A stretch of DNA of 64,000 bases, taken from Nyssa sinensis (lineage: Eukaryota > Streptophyta > Magnoliopsida > Cornales > Nyssaceae). The stretch lies in contig CM018050.1 of NCBI GenBank assembly GCA_008638375.1, positions 32,591,220-32,655,219 on the forward strand, written 5' to 3'. The notes beneath the pieces are model-generated. The model had not been told where the DNA came from. It made no database searches and saw nothing but the letters and a program-made list of their open reading frames with translations. Position numbers and translations under genes: made by a program. This document shows positions 23,849-34,694 of this stretch, in pieces. Position 1 is the stretch's first letter. Every line of letters begins with the position of its first letter.

Positions 23849-24268
23849 ATGATTGACGATCTTCAGTCTGAGTTGGGAATGATTAAACTGTGGCCGAGAG
23901 TTAACCTTCCCTTTGATTCAGTCTCCAAGGAAGGGTTAGAGGAGGTTGAGACCTTCTTGTCCATCTTGGCATCCGGTCGAGATTTCTCCGATGGGAGGTG
24001 GTCCCTCCTTGATTCAACTGAGGCTTGGAGCATCGGTGATAAAGACGAAGGTGAGATGCTTCCTTCCCTTTGTATTCCGGCAGGCACCTTTGCTCAAATC
24101 GACGGGGGTGTGACAACTGCTTTGAGGGAGATGAATGGGGGCTATTTTCTCCCCTTTGTGACTTGGCAGAGACCCTTGCTTCAATCGGCCGGGGCGTCAT
24201 GCCAATTACAAAGGTGGAGAATGAAAAGTCTCCTGAGGCCCAGAGCCCTCATCATCCGTTGGTACTGA
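23849..24268 (+). CDS. Small antisense open frame of the Tat element, unknown function
   Basis: An ATG about 105 bp after the TATA-like box opens 140 codons (MIDDLQSELGMIKLWPRV...). The first 70 residues are mixed and moderately acidic. The last part contains a repeated LCxxAxTFAQIDGG/LCDLAETLASIGRG-like pattern. That pattern comes from an internal DNA duplication of about 75-80 bp (24054-24115 and 24130-24205), and the second copy lies in a different frame. I do not recognise the protein. It may be a decayed paralogue of an antisense exon or a chance frame behind a copied promoter. Confidence 0.35.
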   Translation: MIDDLQSELGMIKLWPRVNLPFDSVSKEGLEEVETFLSILASGRDFSDGRWSLLDSTEAWSIGDKDEGEMLPSLCIPAGTFAQIDGGVTTALREMNGGYFLPFVTWQRPLLQSAGASCQLQRWRMKSLLRPRALIIRWY

Positions 24269-24542
24269 GATCATTGATAGCGATGATGAAATGGCCTGGG
24301 TACTCCTTGATGTAGATTGGGGTTCAGGGTTCCTTTCTTTCAAATGGAGCCGGCGACAGCGGTGATGGAAGGTTGGATCCTGTGCCCTTATATCATCTTA
24401 GGAAGAAAGCCATGATGCTGCAAATAGTAGTGATATAGTGGCTTTTCTGTAGTAGCCTATGTAATGGTGTTTTTGTTGTAGCCTTTGGCGTACTTGTTCT
24501 GTTTCCAGTCTTTTTGTACTGATGTAAATCCACTGAATCATT

Positions 24543-24548
24543 AATAAA
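24543..24548 (+). promoter_or_regulatory. Possible poly(A) signal of the second antisense unit
   Basis: AATAAA with T-rich flanks lies about 275 bp after the stop of the small antisense frame and ahead of the tandem array. It is a plausible plus-strand transcript end. Confidence 0.4.
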
Positions 24549-24949
24549 ATTGAGTTCCTTCTTCTCAGATCTGGTGTTCTTCGTATTTGAATGGGCTCTT
24601 CTGTAAAACATTTTCTTGTGTACTTCTGATATATGAGTGTTCTGAGAATAGATCAAAGAAACTTAGAAAAATGCTTGAATCAAAGTACTTCACTTTTGAT
24701 CGGTATTATGGTACTTGTTGCTTGTTTGACAGTTAAGCCAAATATCATAAATATCATATCTGAGGCGTTCCGATCTAGGAAACTTTAGTTCGTAGATGTT
24801 CGGAACTTCTGTCTTTGGATGGACTGGATCATAGAATTAGCTAATTGAAGATGGACCAGGCTCGGAAGGCCTGTGCATTAGGGTAGTCCAGGCTCTGGAG
24901 ACCTGCGTATTTAGAAAATGGATCAAGTATTTATGACCTGTACATTCAA

Positions 24950-25400
24950 TAGATGGACCAAGTGCTGAGACTTGTACATTTTATGGACCAGGCTCTGGAG
25001 GCTTGTGCATTAATAGATGGACCAAGTACGAAGACTTGTACATTTATGGACCAGGCTCTGGAGGCCTGTGCATTAATAGATGGACCAAGTGCTGAGACTT
25101 GTACATTTATGGACCAAGCTCTGGAGGCCTGTGCATTAATAGATGGACCAAGTGCTGAGACTTGTACATTTATGGACCAGGCTCTAGAGGCCTGTGCATT
25201 AATAGATGGACCAAGTGCTTAGACTTGTATATTTATGGACCAGGCTCTGGAGGCCTGTGCATTAATAGATGGATCAAGTGCTGAGACTTGTACATTTATG
25301 GACCAGGCTCTGAGGCCTGTGCATTAATAGATGGACCAAGTACGAAGACTTGTACATTTATGGACCAGGCTCTAGAGGCCTGTGCATTAATAGATGAACA
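24950..25400 (+). repeat. 63-bp tandem array, about seven copies
   Basis: Units share ATGGACCAAGTGCTGAGACT, TTTATGGACCAGGCTCTGG and GGCCTGTGCATTAATAG. The 63-bp length keeps one frame open as a 21-residue repeat (MDQALEACALIDGPSAETCTF), but no start or gene context supports translation. The array sits just after the integrase stop in element sense. The second Tat element has a diverged 63-bp array in the same place (40240-40590). Confidence 0.92.
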
Positions 25401-25426
25401 TTTTATGGAAGTAAAAGAAAACCTCT

Positions 25427-26640
25427 CTACTGATAATACTTCCGCAAGTGTTCCACGTTCCATGGCCTAGGAACAGGTTTCCCAGTCATGTCTTCTAGCC
25501 AGTAGGTGGTAGGCCGAACAACCTTTGTTACTTTGTAGGGGCCTTCCCAGTTTGGTAACAACTTTCCCATGGTGGGATCCTTGGTGTTTTGAAAGACTCT
25601 TCTTAAGACGAAGTCTCCAACTTGAAAGTTGACTGTCTTGAGTCCTACCTTGGATTTGTTGACCATTCTCTGTTGATAGGCTTCCATCCTGATGCTGGCC
25701 TGATCCCTTCTCTCTTCGAGCAAATCCAAGTTTTCCATCAGCTGCTGATCATTGGATTCTTGCTCAAAGGCCTCAGTCCTCAGGGTTGGCATACCGATCT
25801 CAACTGGAATTACTGCTTCTATTCCATAGGCTAGTGAGAAGGGAGTTTCAGAGGTGGGAGTTCTTCTGGTTGTTCTGTAGGCCCAAAGAACTCCAGGGAG
25901 TTCTTCTGCCCACTTCCCTTTGGCCTGTTCCAACCTTTTCTTTAACCCGTCAAGAATTATTCGGTTGGTAACCTCTGCTTGCCCATTTGCTTGTGGATGG
26001 CCTGGAGAGGCAAAGTGTTGCCTAATGTTAAGATTTTCGCAAAATGCCTTGAAGCCTTTACCAGTGAATTGTGTCCCATTGTCGGAGATAATTACACGTG
26101 GTATGCTGAATCTGCATACAATGTTCTTCTAGGTGAAGCTCTCAACTTCCTTTTCTGTGATATGTGTCAGAGGTTCGGCTTCGGCCCATTTAGAGAAGTA
26201 GTCGATGGCCACCAAGAGATATTTCCTGCTTGGAGGTGCCTTCGGTAATGGACCCACAATGTCCATCCCCTATTAAGCAAAGGGCCAAGGACTAGGAATC
26301 GGGATAAGCTCATGATGAGGCTGATGTTGGTACCGGGCAAATCTCTGGCATTTGTCGCACTTCCGAACATATTCCTTAGCTTGTTTCAACATGCCAGGCC
26401 AGTAATAGCCCTACGATAGAGCTCAGTGGGCTATGGTTCTGCCCCCATTATGATTCCCGCAAATTCCTTCGTGTATTTCAGCCAGAACATATTGTGACTC
26501 ATTTGGAGCTAAGCATTTTAACAGAGTTTGAGAATATGACCTTCTGTAGAGCTTGTTGTTTAGGATCAGGTACCGAGCTGCTTTGATTCGGATTCTCCTG
26601 GCCTTATTTTTGTCCTCTGGGAGGAGCCCGGATCTTAGAT
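25427..26640 (-). pseudogene. Tat integrase, mutated
   Basis: The C-terminal part is an uninterrupted 168-residue frame (25933-25427) with WAEELPGVLWAYRTTRRTPT, FSLAYGIEAVIPVE and NWEGPYKV. Upstream on the minus strand, 26640-25934 still encodes the zinc finger, a GMDIVGPLP motif, SDNGTQF and HPQANGQAEVTN with the catalytic D, D and E. In-frame stops interrupt it (for example near 26272 and 26128). It would integrate cDNA through LTR ends, and this copy cannot make a complete enzyme. Confidence 0.82.
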
Positions 26641-26659
26641 ACTAGAGGATTGGAGTCAT

Positions 26660-28767
26660 CTAGTTCTGAGGCTGTTCATCAATTTGAGCAATTTGGGCTT
26701 CCTCAATGCTGGATCCTGGCTGAAAGGAGATTTTAATTATGGAGTTTGCTTTAGACTGGAGGCAGGAGGCCATGTTAGCCAGAGCATCTGCTCTGCAATT
26801 CTGGCTTCTCTCAATTTTCTGGATAGTAAATGTCTGGAAGGAATGCTTTAGATGGTTCACTAGTTCGGAGTACCGGAGCATCCTATCATCTTTAATGGCA
26901 AAGTCTCCCAAGACTTGGCTCACTACCAGTTGGGAATCGGAGAAGACATCGAGGTTCTGAGCCTCACATTCCATGGCAAGCTTCATGCCTAAGATTAGGG
27001 CTTCATATTCGGCTTTGTTGTTAGAAGCTTTGAATCCCAAGCTGACTGCTTTTTCTGACGTGAGCCCATCAGGGGACTATAGTACCAAGCCTACCCCTGA
27101 ACCTTGATCGGTTGACGATCCATCAATGTATAGCAGCCAGGTTCCCGAAGTTTCGGTGAGCTGCGCTTTGTTCTGAAGTGCCGGGGTAAATTCTGCCACG
27201 AAATCAGCTAAAGCCTGCCCTTTGATGGAGTTTCGGGGTACATATGATATGTCGAACTCCCCCAGCTCCACAGACCACTTCACCAATCTTCCTGATACCT
27301 CAGGTTTTCTCAGTATAGACTTCAGAGGGTAGGCAGTTGGGATCTCGATTGGATGGGCTTGGAAATATGGTCGAAGCTTCCGAGCTAATATGACCAATGC
27401 ATAGGCCAGTTTCTCTACTTCTGGGTATCTTTTTTCTGTGTCAAGTAGTGCCCTACTGACGTAGAAAATAGGCCTTTGTACTCCTCTTTCCTGTCTGATC
27501 AATGCGGAGCTGACTGCGTTTTCGAAAACTGCGAGGTACAGGAGTAGCTTTTCTCCTTGTACTGGTTTTGATAGGAGTTCTGGAGAGGCTAGATACTCTT
27601 TTAGCTCTTGAAAGGATTCTTCGCATTGTTCCGTCCACTACAAAGCTTTGCTGCCCTTCAGAGCTTTGAAGAAAGGTAGGCAGCGGTCAGTAGATTTGGA
27701 GATAAATCTGCTCAGTGCCGCAATTCTGCCATTCAATGCCTGAATTTCCTTCCTGGTTTTTGGTGACTTCAGTCCAATCAGAGCTTGGATCTGAGTGGGA
27801 TCTGCTTCGATACCCCTCTGAGAGACAATGTATCCCAAGAATTTTCCCTTCGTAACTCCGAAGGTGCATTTCGAGGGGTTGAGCTTCATCCTGTGCTGTC
27901 TGAGGATATCGAAGGTCTGGGCTAAGTACTGGAGGTGGCTGCCTTTCTGAAGACTCTTTACCAGCATGTCGTCGATGTATACCTCCATGGTGCTACCAGC
28001 AGTGGGTTGAACATCTTGTTCACCAATCGCTGATAAGTGGCCCCAGTATTCTTCAAACCGAAAGGCATCACTCTGTAACAGTAGAGCCCTCTTTCGGTTA
28101 TGAAGGCAGTCTTCTCTTGATCTGGAGGGTACATTTGGATCTGGTTGTATCCAGAGTAGGCATCCATGAAGCTCATAAGCTCATGCCCCGCAGTGGCGTC
28201 AACCAGTTGGTCTATTCTTGGCAGTGGAAAGCTGTCCTTGGGGCACGCCTTGTTGAGGTCTGTATAATCAACGCAGACTCTCCACTTGCCATTTTTCTTC
28301 TTGACGAGCACGGTGTTGGCTAGCCACTCGGGATAGAATACTTCCCGTATCATCCTGGCGTCCAGCAGCCTTTGGACTTCTTCATTTATAACCCGATGCC
28401 GTTCAGGAGCGATCGGCCTTCTCTTCTGTCTGACTGGCGGGTGATCCGAATCCACCATTAGCTTGTGAGTTATAAGATTGGGATCTATTCCCTCCATGTC
28501 TTTGGTCTCCCATGCAAAGATAGAGAGGTTGACTTTCAAGAACCTGACTATCTTTTCCTGCTCGGTGTGTGCTAGGTCTGGGCCGATGTACAAATAACGC
28601 CCCTCTGCTTCTGAACTGACCAGTACTTTGATGGGCTCTCCAACAGGTTTGGCTCGGCTGTCACGTCCCCTTGGGCTCAGGGGTTCTTCAATGCTGGAGG
28701 GGCAATCCTCCACCTCGGGAGAGTGAGTGAGAACCGAATCTGCACAGTCCCGGGTGTATTGTAATTG
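26660..28767 (-). pseudogene. Tat reverse transcriptase with two RNase H regions, broken
   Basis: The N-terminal RT (28713-27958) shows KKKNGKWRVCVDYTDLNKA, SFMDAYSGYNQI and VMPFGLKNTGATYQ. A one-base shift near 27985 moves the catalytic VYIDDMLVKS into the next frame (27988-27638). A TAG at 27638-27640 precedes the connection and first RNase H-like region, including QRPIFYVSRAL and VKWSVELGEFDISY (27502-27077). The second RNase H then follows: YIDGSS, KASNNKAEYEALI, VFSDSQLVV and RADALANMAS (27170-26660), with a stop at 27077. Paired RNase H domains are the diagnostic Tat feature. The first is probably degenerate and the second acquired. Confidence 0.88.
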
Positions 28768-29772
28768 CTATTTAGGAGCCTTCTCCTTAAGGGCAATAGC
28801 ATGGCACTCCCGGGAGGTTGGTTGACACCCTCTGACAGAGTGAACGCTCTGGTTGTGGACGTACTTCAGACACTGATGGAGGGTCGAAGTGACTGCCCTT
28901 ATCTGATGCAACCAGGGTCTCCCGATTATGACGTTGTAGGGAGATCTCATGTTTAACACCATGTACTCCAAGATGGTGGTCTTCTGCCCTTCTACTTCTC
29001 CTACAGTGGTAGGAAGGTCGACTCTCCCCAACGGGGTGCTGAGATTGCCATCAAAAGCTGCCATCACGACAGTGGTGGGCTTGACGTTGTCATGGTCTAT
29101 CCCCATCTGTTTGAGCGGCTCATAGAATAGTATGTTGACGGAGCTGCTAGTATCGACCAGGACTCTCCTGGTTTCGAAGTTGGCGATTCTGAGGGTAATA
29201 ACAAGGGCATCACTGTGAGGGCAGTGTACCCCTACTAGATCTTGCTCAGTGAATTGGATCTCCGGTGCTAGCTTGAGCCTCTTTTCGACGTTGGAGATCT
29301 GTAATACGTTTGGGGCGGCTCTGGCTTCCCGAGCGTATCTCTTTCTTGCCCTGTTGGACATTCTTATGACAGGGGAGTCAGTATGGAGGACGCAGATGAC
29401 GTGATTGTTCTGCCTCTGAGGCTCGTTTCGTCCCTCCCTCTGCTCCTGCCTCTGTTTGGGCCTCTGGTCTGGCCGTTGCTGAGGCTTGTCTTCTTGGGGG
29501 TTCTGCCTTCCGTCCGGCTTGACGAACTCCCGAAGACGCCCCTTCTTTATGAGCTGCTCTATCTCATATCGGAGGGTCCTGCATGTGTTAGTTGTATGTC
29601 CATGATCTTTATGGAAATTACAATACTTACTTTGGTCCCGCAGGCTGGGATCTCCTTTGATTGGCTCCGGCCACCTCAGGTTCTCCCGATCTCGGATCTG
29701 CCGGAGTACCTGGTTCGGTGTAGTGTTCAAAGGAGTAAAGCTGGTGAACTCCCTCGGTCCGGAGTTGTACAC
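28768..29772 (-). pseudogene. Tat gag C-terminus and protease
   Basis: This 334-residue frame begins just past a frameshift from gag. It has a Cys/His zinc-binding region (YCNFHKDHGHTTNTC), an Arg/Gln-rich linker, and an aspartic protease with LVDTSSSVNILF, GRVDLPTTVG and VIIGRPWLH. The protease active site normally reads D-T-G, but here Gly is Ser (AGC, one transition from GGC). The frame closes with TAG at 28768-28770, in phase with the RT frame. Confidence 0.85.
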
Positions 29773-31130
29773 AACTCTGGGTGCTGTTCTTTTCTCTGGG
29801 CTTCTGGCCCTCTTTTTGTTGGAGTCCCTTCGTGATCCTCCTTCTTGTGGTCCTTCCGCTTCGGATTGTCCCTCTCGATCTGATCTCTGCCTTTCTTGGA
29901 CGTGCGGTTGGCTTCTTCCAAGTTGATGTATTTTCTGGCCCGATCCATTAATGCCGCCATATCGGCTGGAGGGCTTTTTGTCAAGGAGTCTCTGAACCCA
30001 CCTTGGGCAAGCCCAGTAGTTAGGGCTGCTACAAGGAACTTTGGGCTGCAGTCAGTGATCTCAGTGAGTTCGGTATTGAAGTGCGCAATGTAGGCGCGGA
30101 GGGATTCCTCCTTGGTCTGCTTGACGTTCAGTAGGAATTCTGGACGCCTTCTGAGCCTCCTGCTGGTCATAAATCTGTCCAAGAACTGTCTACCGAGCTC
30201 GTAGAAGCTGGTAACTGAGTTCAGAGGGAGGTTGTGGAACCACTTCAGAGCAGTTCCCTTCAAGCTGGTGATGAACGTTCGGCACATGAAAGCATCAGAG
30301 GCTCCGTGAAGGGCCATCGTATGCTGGTAATGAGAGAGATGATCTCCTGGATCTCCAGATCCATCGTACAGGGTGAACTTAGGCACCATGAACTTTCTGG
30401 GCCTCTCTTCTGATATGATGGCGTGAGTGAATGGGGTGGCTAATCTTCCGAGCAGCCTGGCCAGTTCGTCTTGCTCTGGAGGGTTTTGAGGTCCTCTCAA
30501 GGTAATTGTCCGGTCCATCGACTCGACAATTTCCTCTACCCTCCGCGGGTCTCTGAGTCTGATATCTTGTGAACCCTGCCTGACAGCCTCAGCTTCAGGG
30601 TAGTAGGGTTGATTACGCCCTTCGGACGGAAGAGGATTCTGAACCGGAGGGATTGGTGCTGCATGATGAGGCTCCTGCGGTGCCGGGTGTGCTCCCGAGG
30701 CCCTTGGAGTTGGGGCTCGAGTAGTGCTCCGGTAATGGACGTCGGGAACGAAGACGGATGTTCCCCAGCCAGGGACTGTTAATGGCTGCGGATCTCGGCC
30801 AGCGCGACTAACGCCTGATGGGTGCCTAGGCTGGTTAGTTGGAGCCTGCGCATGAAGTTCTTCATTCTCCGTGGCAACAGGAGGTTGCGTTCCCGCAACG
30901 AAGTTGACCGGCGGGCTAGGAGAACCCGTCGCTTGGTTCTGCGTGAGTGTTGTCAGCGTTCTAGTGATGGCAAGCAACTGCTCCTGCACCAGTTCATTGT
31001 GTCGTTTTATTGCTTCGATCTCTTGTCGCATAGGATTGGCCGCTGGCCCCTTTGTGCGAGGAGCAGGCGGCTGACGTTGAGCGTTTTGTGAACTCTGAGT
31101 ATTCTGTCGCGGTCGGAGATTTGGTGCCAT
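29727..31130 (-). CDS. Tat gag (nucleocapsid precursor), open for 467 codons
   Basis: It starts with MAPNLRPRQN, about 60 bases after the primer site. The N-terminal half is Pro/Gln-rich and disordered. The retrotransposon gag core follows: DGSGDPGDHLSHYQ, TSLKGTALKWFHNLP and FLDRFMTSRRLRRRPEFLLNVKQ. A charged stretch (RTSKKGRDQIERDNPKRKDHKKEDHEG, broken here by description only as Lys/Arg/Glu-rich) closes it. The frame shifts by one base near 29765-29775, so the zinc-knuckle part continues in another frame. Gag would form the virus-like particle in the cytoplasm. This copy could make a capsid protein lacking its native C-terminus. Confidence 0.85.
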   Translation of the reverse strand: MAPNLRPRQNTQSSQNAQRQPPAPRTKGPAANPMRQEIEAIKRHNELVQEQLLAITRTLTTLTQNQATGSPSPPVNFVAGTQPPVATENEELHAQAPTNQPRHPSGVSRAGRDPQPLTVPGWGTSVFVPDVHYRSTTRAPTPRASGAHPAPQEPHHAAPIPPVQNPLPSEGRNQPYYPEAEAVRQGSQDIRLRDPRRVEEIVESMDRTITLRGPQNPPEQDELARLLGRLATPFTHAIISEERPRKFMVPKFTLYDGSGDPGDHLSHYQHTMALHGASDAFMCRTFITSLKGTALKWFHNLPLNSVTSFYELGRQFLDRFMTSRRLRRRPEFLLNVKQTKEESLRAYIAHFNTELTEITDCSPKFLVAALTTGLAQGGFRDSLTKSPPADMAALMDRARKYINLEEANRTSKKGRDQIERDNPKRKDHKKEDHEGTPTKRGPEAQRKEQHPELCTTPDRGSSPALLL

Positions 31131-31187
31131 GGTTTTCCGGTGAGGAAAGAGATGAGTTTATGAATAGAGCACTTGGAGATTAGTCGT

Positions 31188-31205
31188 TTCCCACAGACGG
31201 CGCCA
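31188..31205 (-). other. Primer binding site of the Tat element
   Basis: In element sense the sequence reads TGGCGCCGTCTGTGGGAA, three bases from the 5' LTR. It begins with TGG, the complement of a tRNA CCA end. I do not assign the tRNA with confidence. Confidence 0.8.
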
Positions 31206-31208
31206 AAC

Positions 31209-31706
31209 TGATGCTGCACTTTTCGGCTCACAATAAGTATGGACTCCATGACCTGTAGAATACTCAAAAAGATGATCAGAGGACCACCGGATTGGCTCCG
31301 GCGGTAGCCGCTCCGATGCTTAAGTAAGTAAAAGAATTGAAAGACTGTATTAAAAGCCAAAGAATGAGCATCCAAAAAAAAGCGTACCTCTAGGGTTTAA
31401 TTTATAAGCCGTGGCTCTCCTAAGTTGATTAGGATTTGACGCCATGAATATAGGGATTTGATCATCAGAGATTGCAGTTACCTTGTGGAGCATTGAGTCG
31501 TAGATGGAGATAATCATAGATAGTAGTTTCCGTGTTGAAGACTGTTTCCTTATTCCCTGCTTGGCAGTTGTTAAGGAAACCATAAGGTCGGAACCATATG
31601 AAGTGTCGAATAAATATTGCCCAGAACAGAAGGTCTGGAAGATATACGCATGAGAATGCCTTGAAGGTTTTGCCTGCACTGTATGACCAAGTTTATCGGC
31701 TCTGAA

Positions 31707-31750
<44 letters not shown>

Positions 31751-31942
31751 ATGCCCTGAAGGCTGTGGATGCTCTGTGTGACCGAGTTTATCGGCTCTGT
31801 ATGATAGACGTATATGAGAATGCCCTGAAGGCTTGTGGCTGTTCTGTATGATCGGAATTATCAATTCTGTAGGATCGAGATTTGTTAACTCCGTGGGTAC
31901 ACGTGTCTCAAGGTGATTAGTGTGTCTGTTTGTGATACATCA
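31209..31942 (-). repeat. Tat element, right LTR (5' LTR in element sense)
   Basis: It starts TGATGCTGCAC and ends TACATCA, and pairs with 20107-20834. Differences are mainly transitions within the first 60 bases plus a longer TA run (31710-31746). The duplication CTTCT follows at 31943-31947. Confidence 0.95.
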
Positions 31943-31947
31943 CTTCT

Positions 31948-33703
31948 TAAAATTGGGAGCCAAGTCTTCATTGTAACCTACCTTAAAGCATATTTGAGTT
32001 TGTTGTTGTTAACTAAATCTGTTAGAGTTCTTGTGTTTTGCTCTGTGTGAAATACTCAAATTTTGGGTTGATATAAAAACTAATGATAGAATTATCTACC
32101 AAGAGTACGAAACGGTTTATACTAGATTTTAATGAATTAAACTCCAAATCTAACAAATAAGGAATATATATTAAATACCCTTATTTATACCTAGATTGAA
32201 TTATGATTGAAGAAATCCTCTTGTTATATTATTTAGATTATGACTTCATGCATATATCAAGTCAACTATAATGATAGTCAAATAGATAAGAAAAATTCAA
32301 TAGGACATGAATATTTTACATGTGAAATCCTCATTGGGAAGATCGAGATTCCACCAACTGCAAAAGATCTCACTCATCAACAATGAACACAACACAAGTG
32401 TATAAAAATAAATTTTCAAATAACTAACTTACCACTAACTCGTGAATTACCACTGGTCTATTTGTAGAATTCTTTTCTCATTTCCTACTTTTTCTGGATC
32501 AGTCTTTTATAGCCACAATACCATCTAAGATCAACAAATCAACTACTGCTAGTAGGGTGCAACTTCTTATGCAATGAACATATGTGCCTAACCTATTATA
32601 TGCCTCTATATGTATAGACTTCAACGCAAGATACTGACCAACCTTGCAATCAGAACTGACTATATATGAAAATACTAAAGGTATAAATCTCTCAATTGAT
32701 CTCTAGGGTTCCTTACATGAGACATAGTAAGGTTCTTTATATAATAAAAACAATAGTAACCCCAATCCAAAATTAGGCAGAGCTCACACAACCAATTAAA
32801 TGCCGCAAAAAAGAGACAAGTTCAAACGAAGAAGACTTTTCTATTCAGATGCTTCAATCACTCAAACGAACCTTTACGCCGTTCAAACGATCTAGCTACT
32901 AGAAAAGTTTACAAGATAAAAACATTGTCACCATTTCGTTCGGACGATCTAGCTACTGGAAAAGCTTACAAGATAAAAAAAAAATGCCATTGTTTGAATG
33001 TACAGGCCTTGTGTTTGAATGATTGACACAGTGCTTTCTATTACGTGAATTAAAATATCAAAATAAGTTTAAAAAATTATTTTGTCAACTCTAATAGATA
33101 AATTTAGTCTATAGTTAAAATTACATTGTACCTAAGGTCATTATAAGTGTATCAATATCAAATCTAAACATAATACAATCCTATGATTAATTGTCTAAGT
33201 ATAATGCACGATATGCATAGCATCATTAATTTGAATTGCACACTTTTTCAAATTTGCTTGTACTTGTAAGACTTCTTGAGTCTTCAATTATAAGACTAAC
33301 ATAATCCACACAACTTAATTTGATTCGCTAACTACTAATCTAAATAATTACATATTTTAAAAAAAGAATTACCAAAATAAAAATTACAAGATTTTTCTCT
33401 AACACTCTGCTTCACGGACTGTACTCTGATTTGTTAATTTCTTTTGGGGTCTTTTGGATTATCTCTTTGTATGGCATGGTGAAGTGCTTTTTATGGGGCC
33501 TTTTTCTTTTTAAGTTTGGAAAGTTATGTTTGCTGGCCTTGTCTGTTTATAATGCTTGTCTTGTTTTTGTTTTGTATGGATCCTATGTGTGTGTAGCTGT
33601 CACCCCTGTTTCTTGTACAGCTCCTTTATTTATACAAATTATGAGGAAAAAAAATTGTCCATGACCACCAATACTTGCATTAGGCATAGACACTTATATA
33701 GGT
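31948..33703. other. Intergenic DNA with short repeats, no supported gene
   Basis: The region is AT-rich. A unit of about 55 bp with ACGATCTAGCTACT and TTACAAGATAAAA occurs twice (32884-32926 and 32940-32980). The words resemble copia LTR fragments, but I cannot define an element. The 77-codon plus frame at 33431-33664 is hydrophobic and Phe/Leu-rich and has no recognisable domain. It may be the tail of an old LINE, so I do not call it a gene. Confidence 0.45.
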
Positions 33704-34069
33704 GAATAATAAAAAATTAAATGAAAACTAAAAGACAAGGCTGATTCATCTCATGGCAGTTGTGAATTAATAATTATCTGTGTACTATTTTTTAGTCGTG
33801 TGTAGTTGTGAATTAATAATTATTCGTGTATTATTTTTTTTAAAAAAAAGATAATTGTGAATTAATAATTATCTGTGTATTATTTTTTAATCATGTGTAA
33901 TTGTGGATTAATAATTCTGTCCACTTATTTTTTAGTCATGTGATGATTCGGCCTTGTCTTTTAATTTCCATTAAGGTAATTGTGAATTAATAATTATCTG
34001 TATATTATTTTTTAAGTCATGTGATGATTCAGCCTTGTCTTTTAGTTTTCATTTAATTTTTTATTATTC
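33704..34069. mobile_element. Foldback or MITE-like element with about 47-bp inverted ends
   Basis: GAATAATAAAAAATTAAATG at 33704 continues to the GGCTGATTCATC block near 33750. It is matched in reverse complement by 34023-34069 with one or two differences. The interior holds four to five imperfect units built on TTGTGAATTAATAATTATCTG and a partial internal copy of the terminus (near 33940-33975). No coding capacity and no clear target duplication are visible, so the superfamily is open. Confidence 0.7.
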
Positions 34070-34394
34070 TGGAGAGGAAAATTGGTGTGTTGTATTATAA
34101 ACAAAATTATGTACAAAGAACACGGACTGAACCAGGGCAAAGAAACAAACTGACCATCAAGAGCAAGATTAAATCAAACTATGTGACAATTCACTTAGAT
34201 AGACAAACCAGAAACTATCTGAATATTGCATCTGGTATGCCTAAGCTAAGACTGAGTTCCCAGTTTTCATAGGACCCATCCACCTTTCTCCATGTTCTAG
34301 CAGAAGAACTCATAATTTGGATGATTTCAGCTTATATAATTTCCAATTTAGATCTCTTATTCTCCATTACACTGCCATTTGACATAAAACCCAA

Positions 34395-34694
34395 GCTTTT
34401 TTTTTTTTTTGGGGGGGGGGGCGGGGCAAGTTAAATTTTATTGAAGAACAAAAAAACAAACATGGCAAAGCCATTTGAACAAAAAACAGCTACAACAGGG
34501 GAACTACCAGGTAAAGAAGGCAACAACCATTAAATTAACAAAGATAGAACACGAGAATCCAAATTGATACTGATATCCTAGTTGGAAAAAGACCTCTCAA
34601 CTTTCCTCCAAGAAGAAACTGCCTCTCAAGCATATAGATTCAAGATAGCTCTCAACCCTTGAAAGAGAAGGCCTCAGCACAATTCCAGTCTAAA
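34395..34694 (-). other. Probable 3' untranslated region of the PGG gene, or a retroposon tail
   Basis: Read on the minus strand, the stretch after the PGG stop ends with CAATAAAATTTAACTTG followed by a C tract and an A tract (34432-34397). This fits a poly(A) signal near 34440 and could be the gene's own 3' end. The C run plus A run could instead be the tail of a LINE that landed there. I cannot decide between them from one copy. Confidence 0.45.

Larger units (their letters stand above)
20107..31942 (-). mobile_element. Tat-lineage Ty3/gypsy retrotransposon with antisense genes, full length but mutated
   Basis: Short LTRs (20107-20834 and 31209-31942) flank an 10.4-kb interior. CTTCT lies directly outside both ends (20102-20106 and 31943-31947). 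The minus strand carries gag, protease, RT, two RNase H regions and integrase, and the second RNase H is a hallmark of the Tat lineage. Between integrase and the 3' LTR lie a 63-bp tandem array and two plus-strand transcription units. This is the position where Tat-lineage elements are known to carry additional antisense frames. Gag-pol has several stops and at least two frameshifts. The two LTRs differ mostly by transitions and TA-run length, so insertion is not recent. Confidence 0.93.

Noticed and set aside
33431..33664. Hydrophobic 77-codon frame
   Set aside because: No domain recognised. It may be a LINE tail, but no RT, A tail or target duplication supports this.
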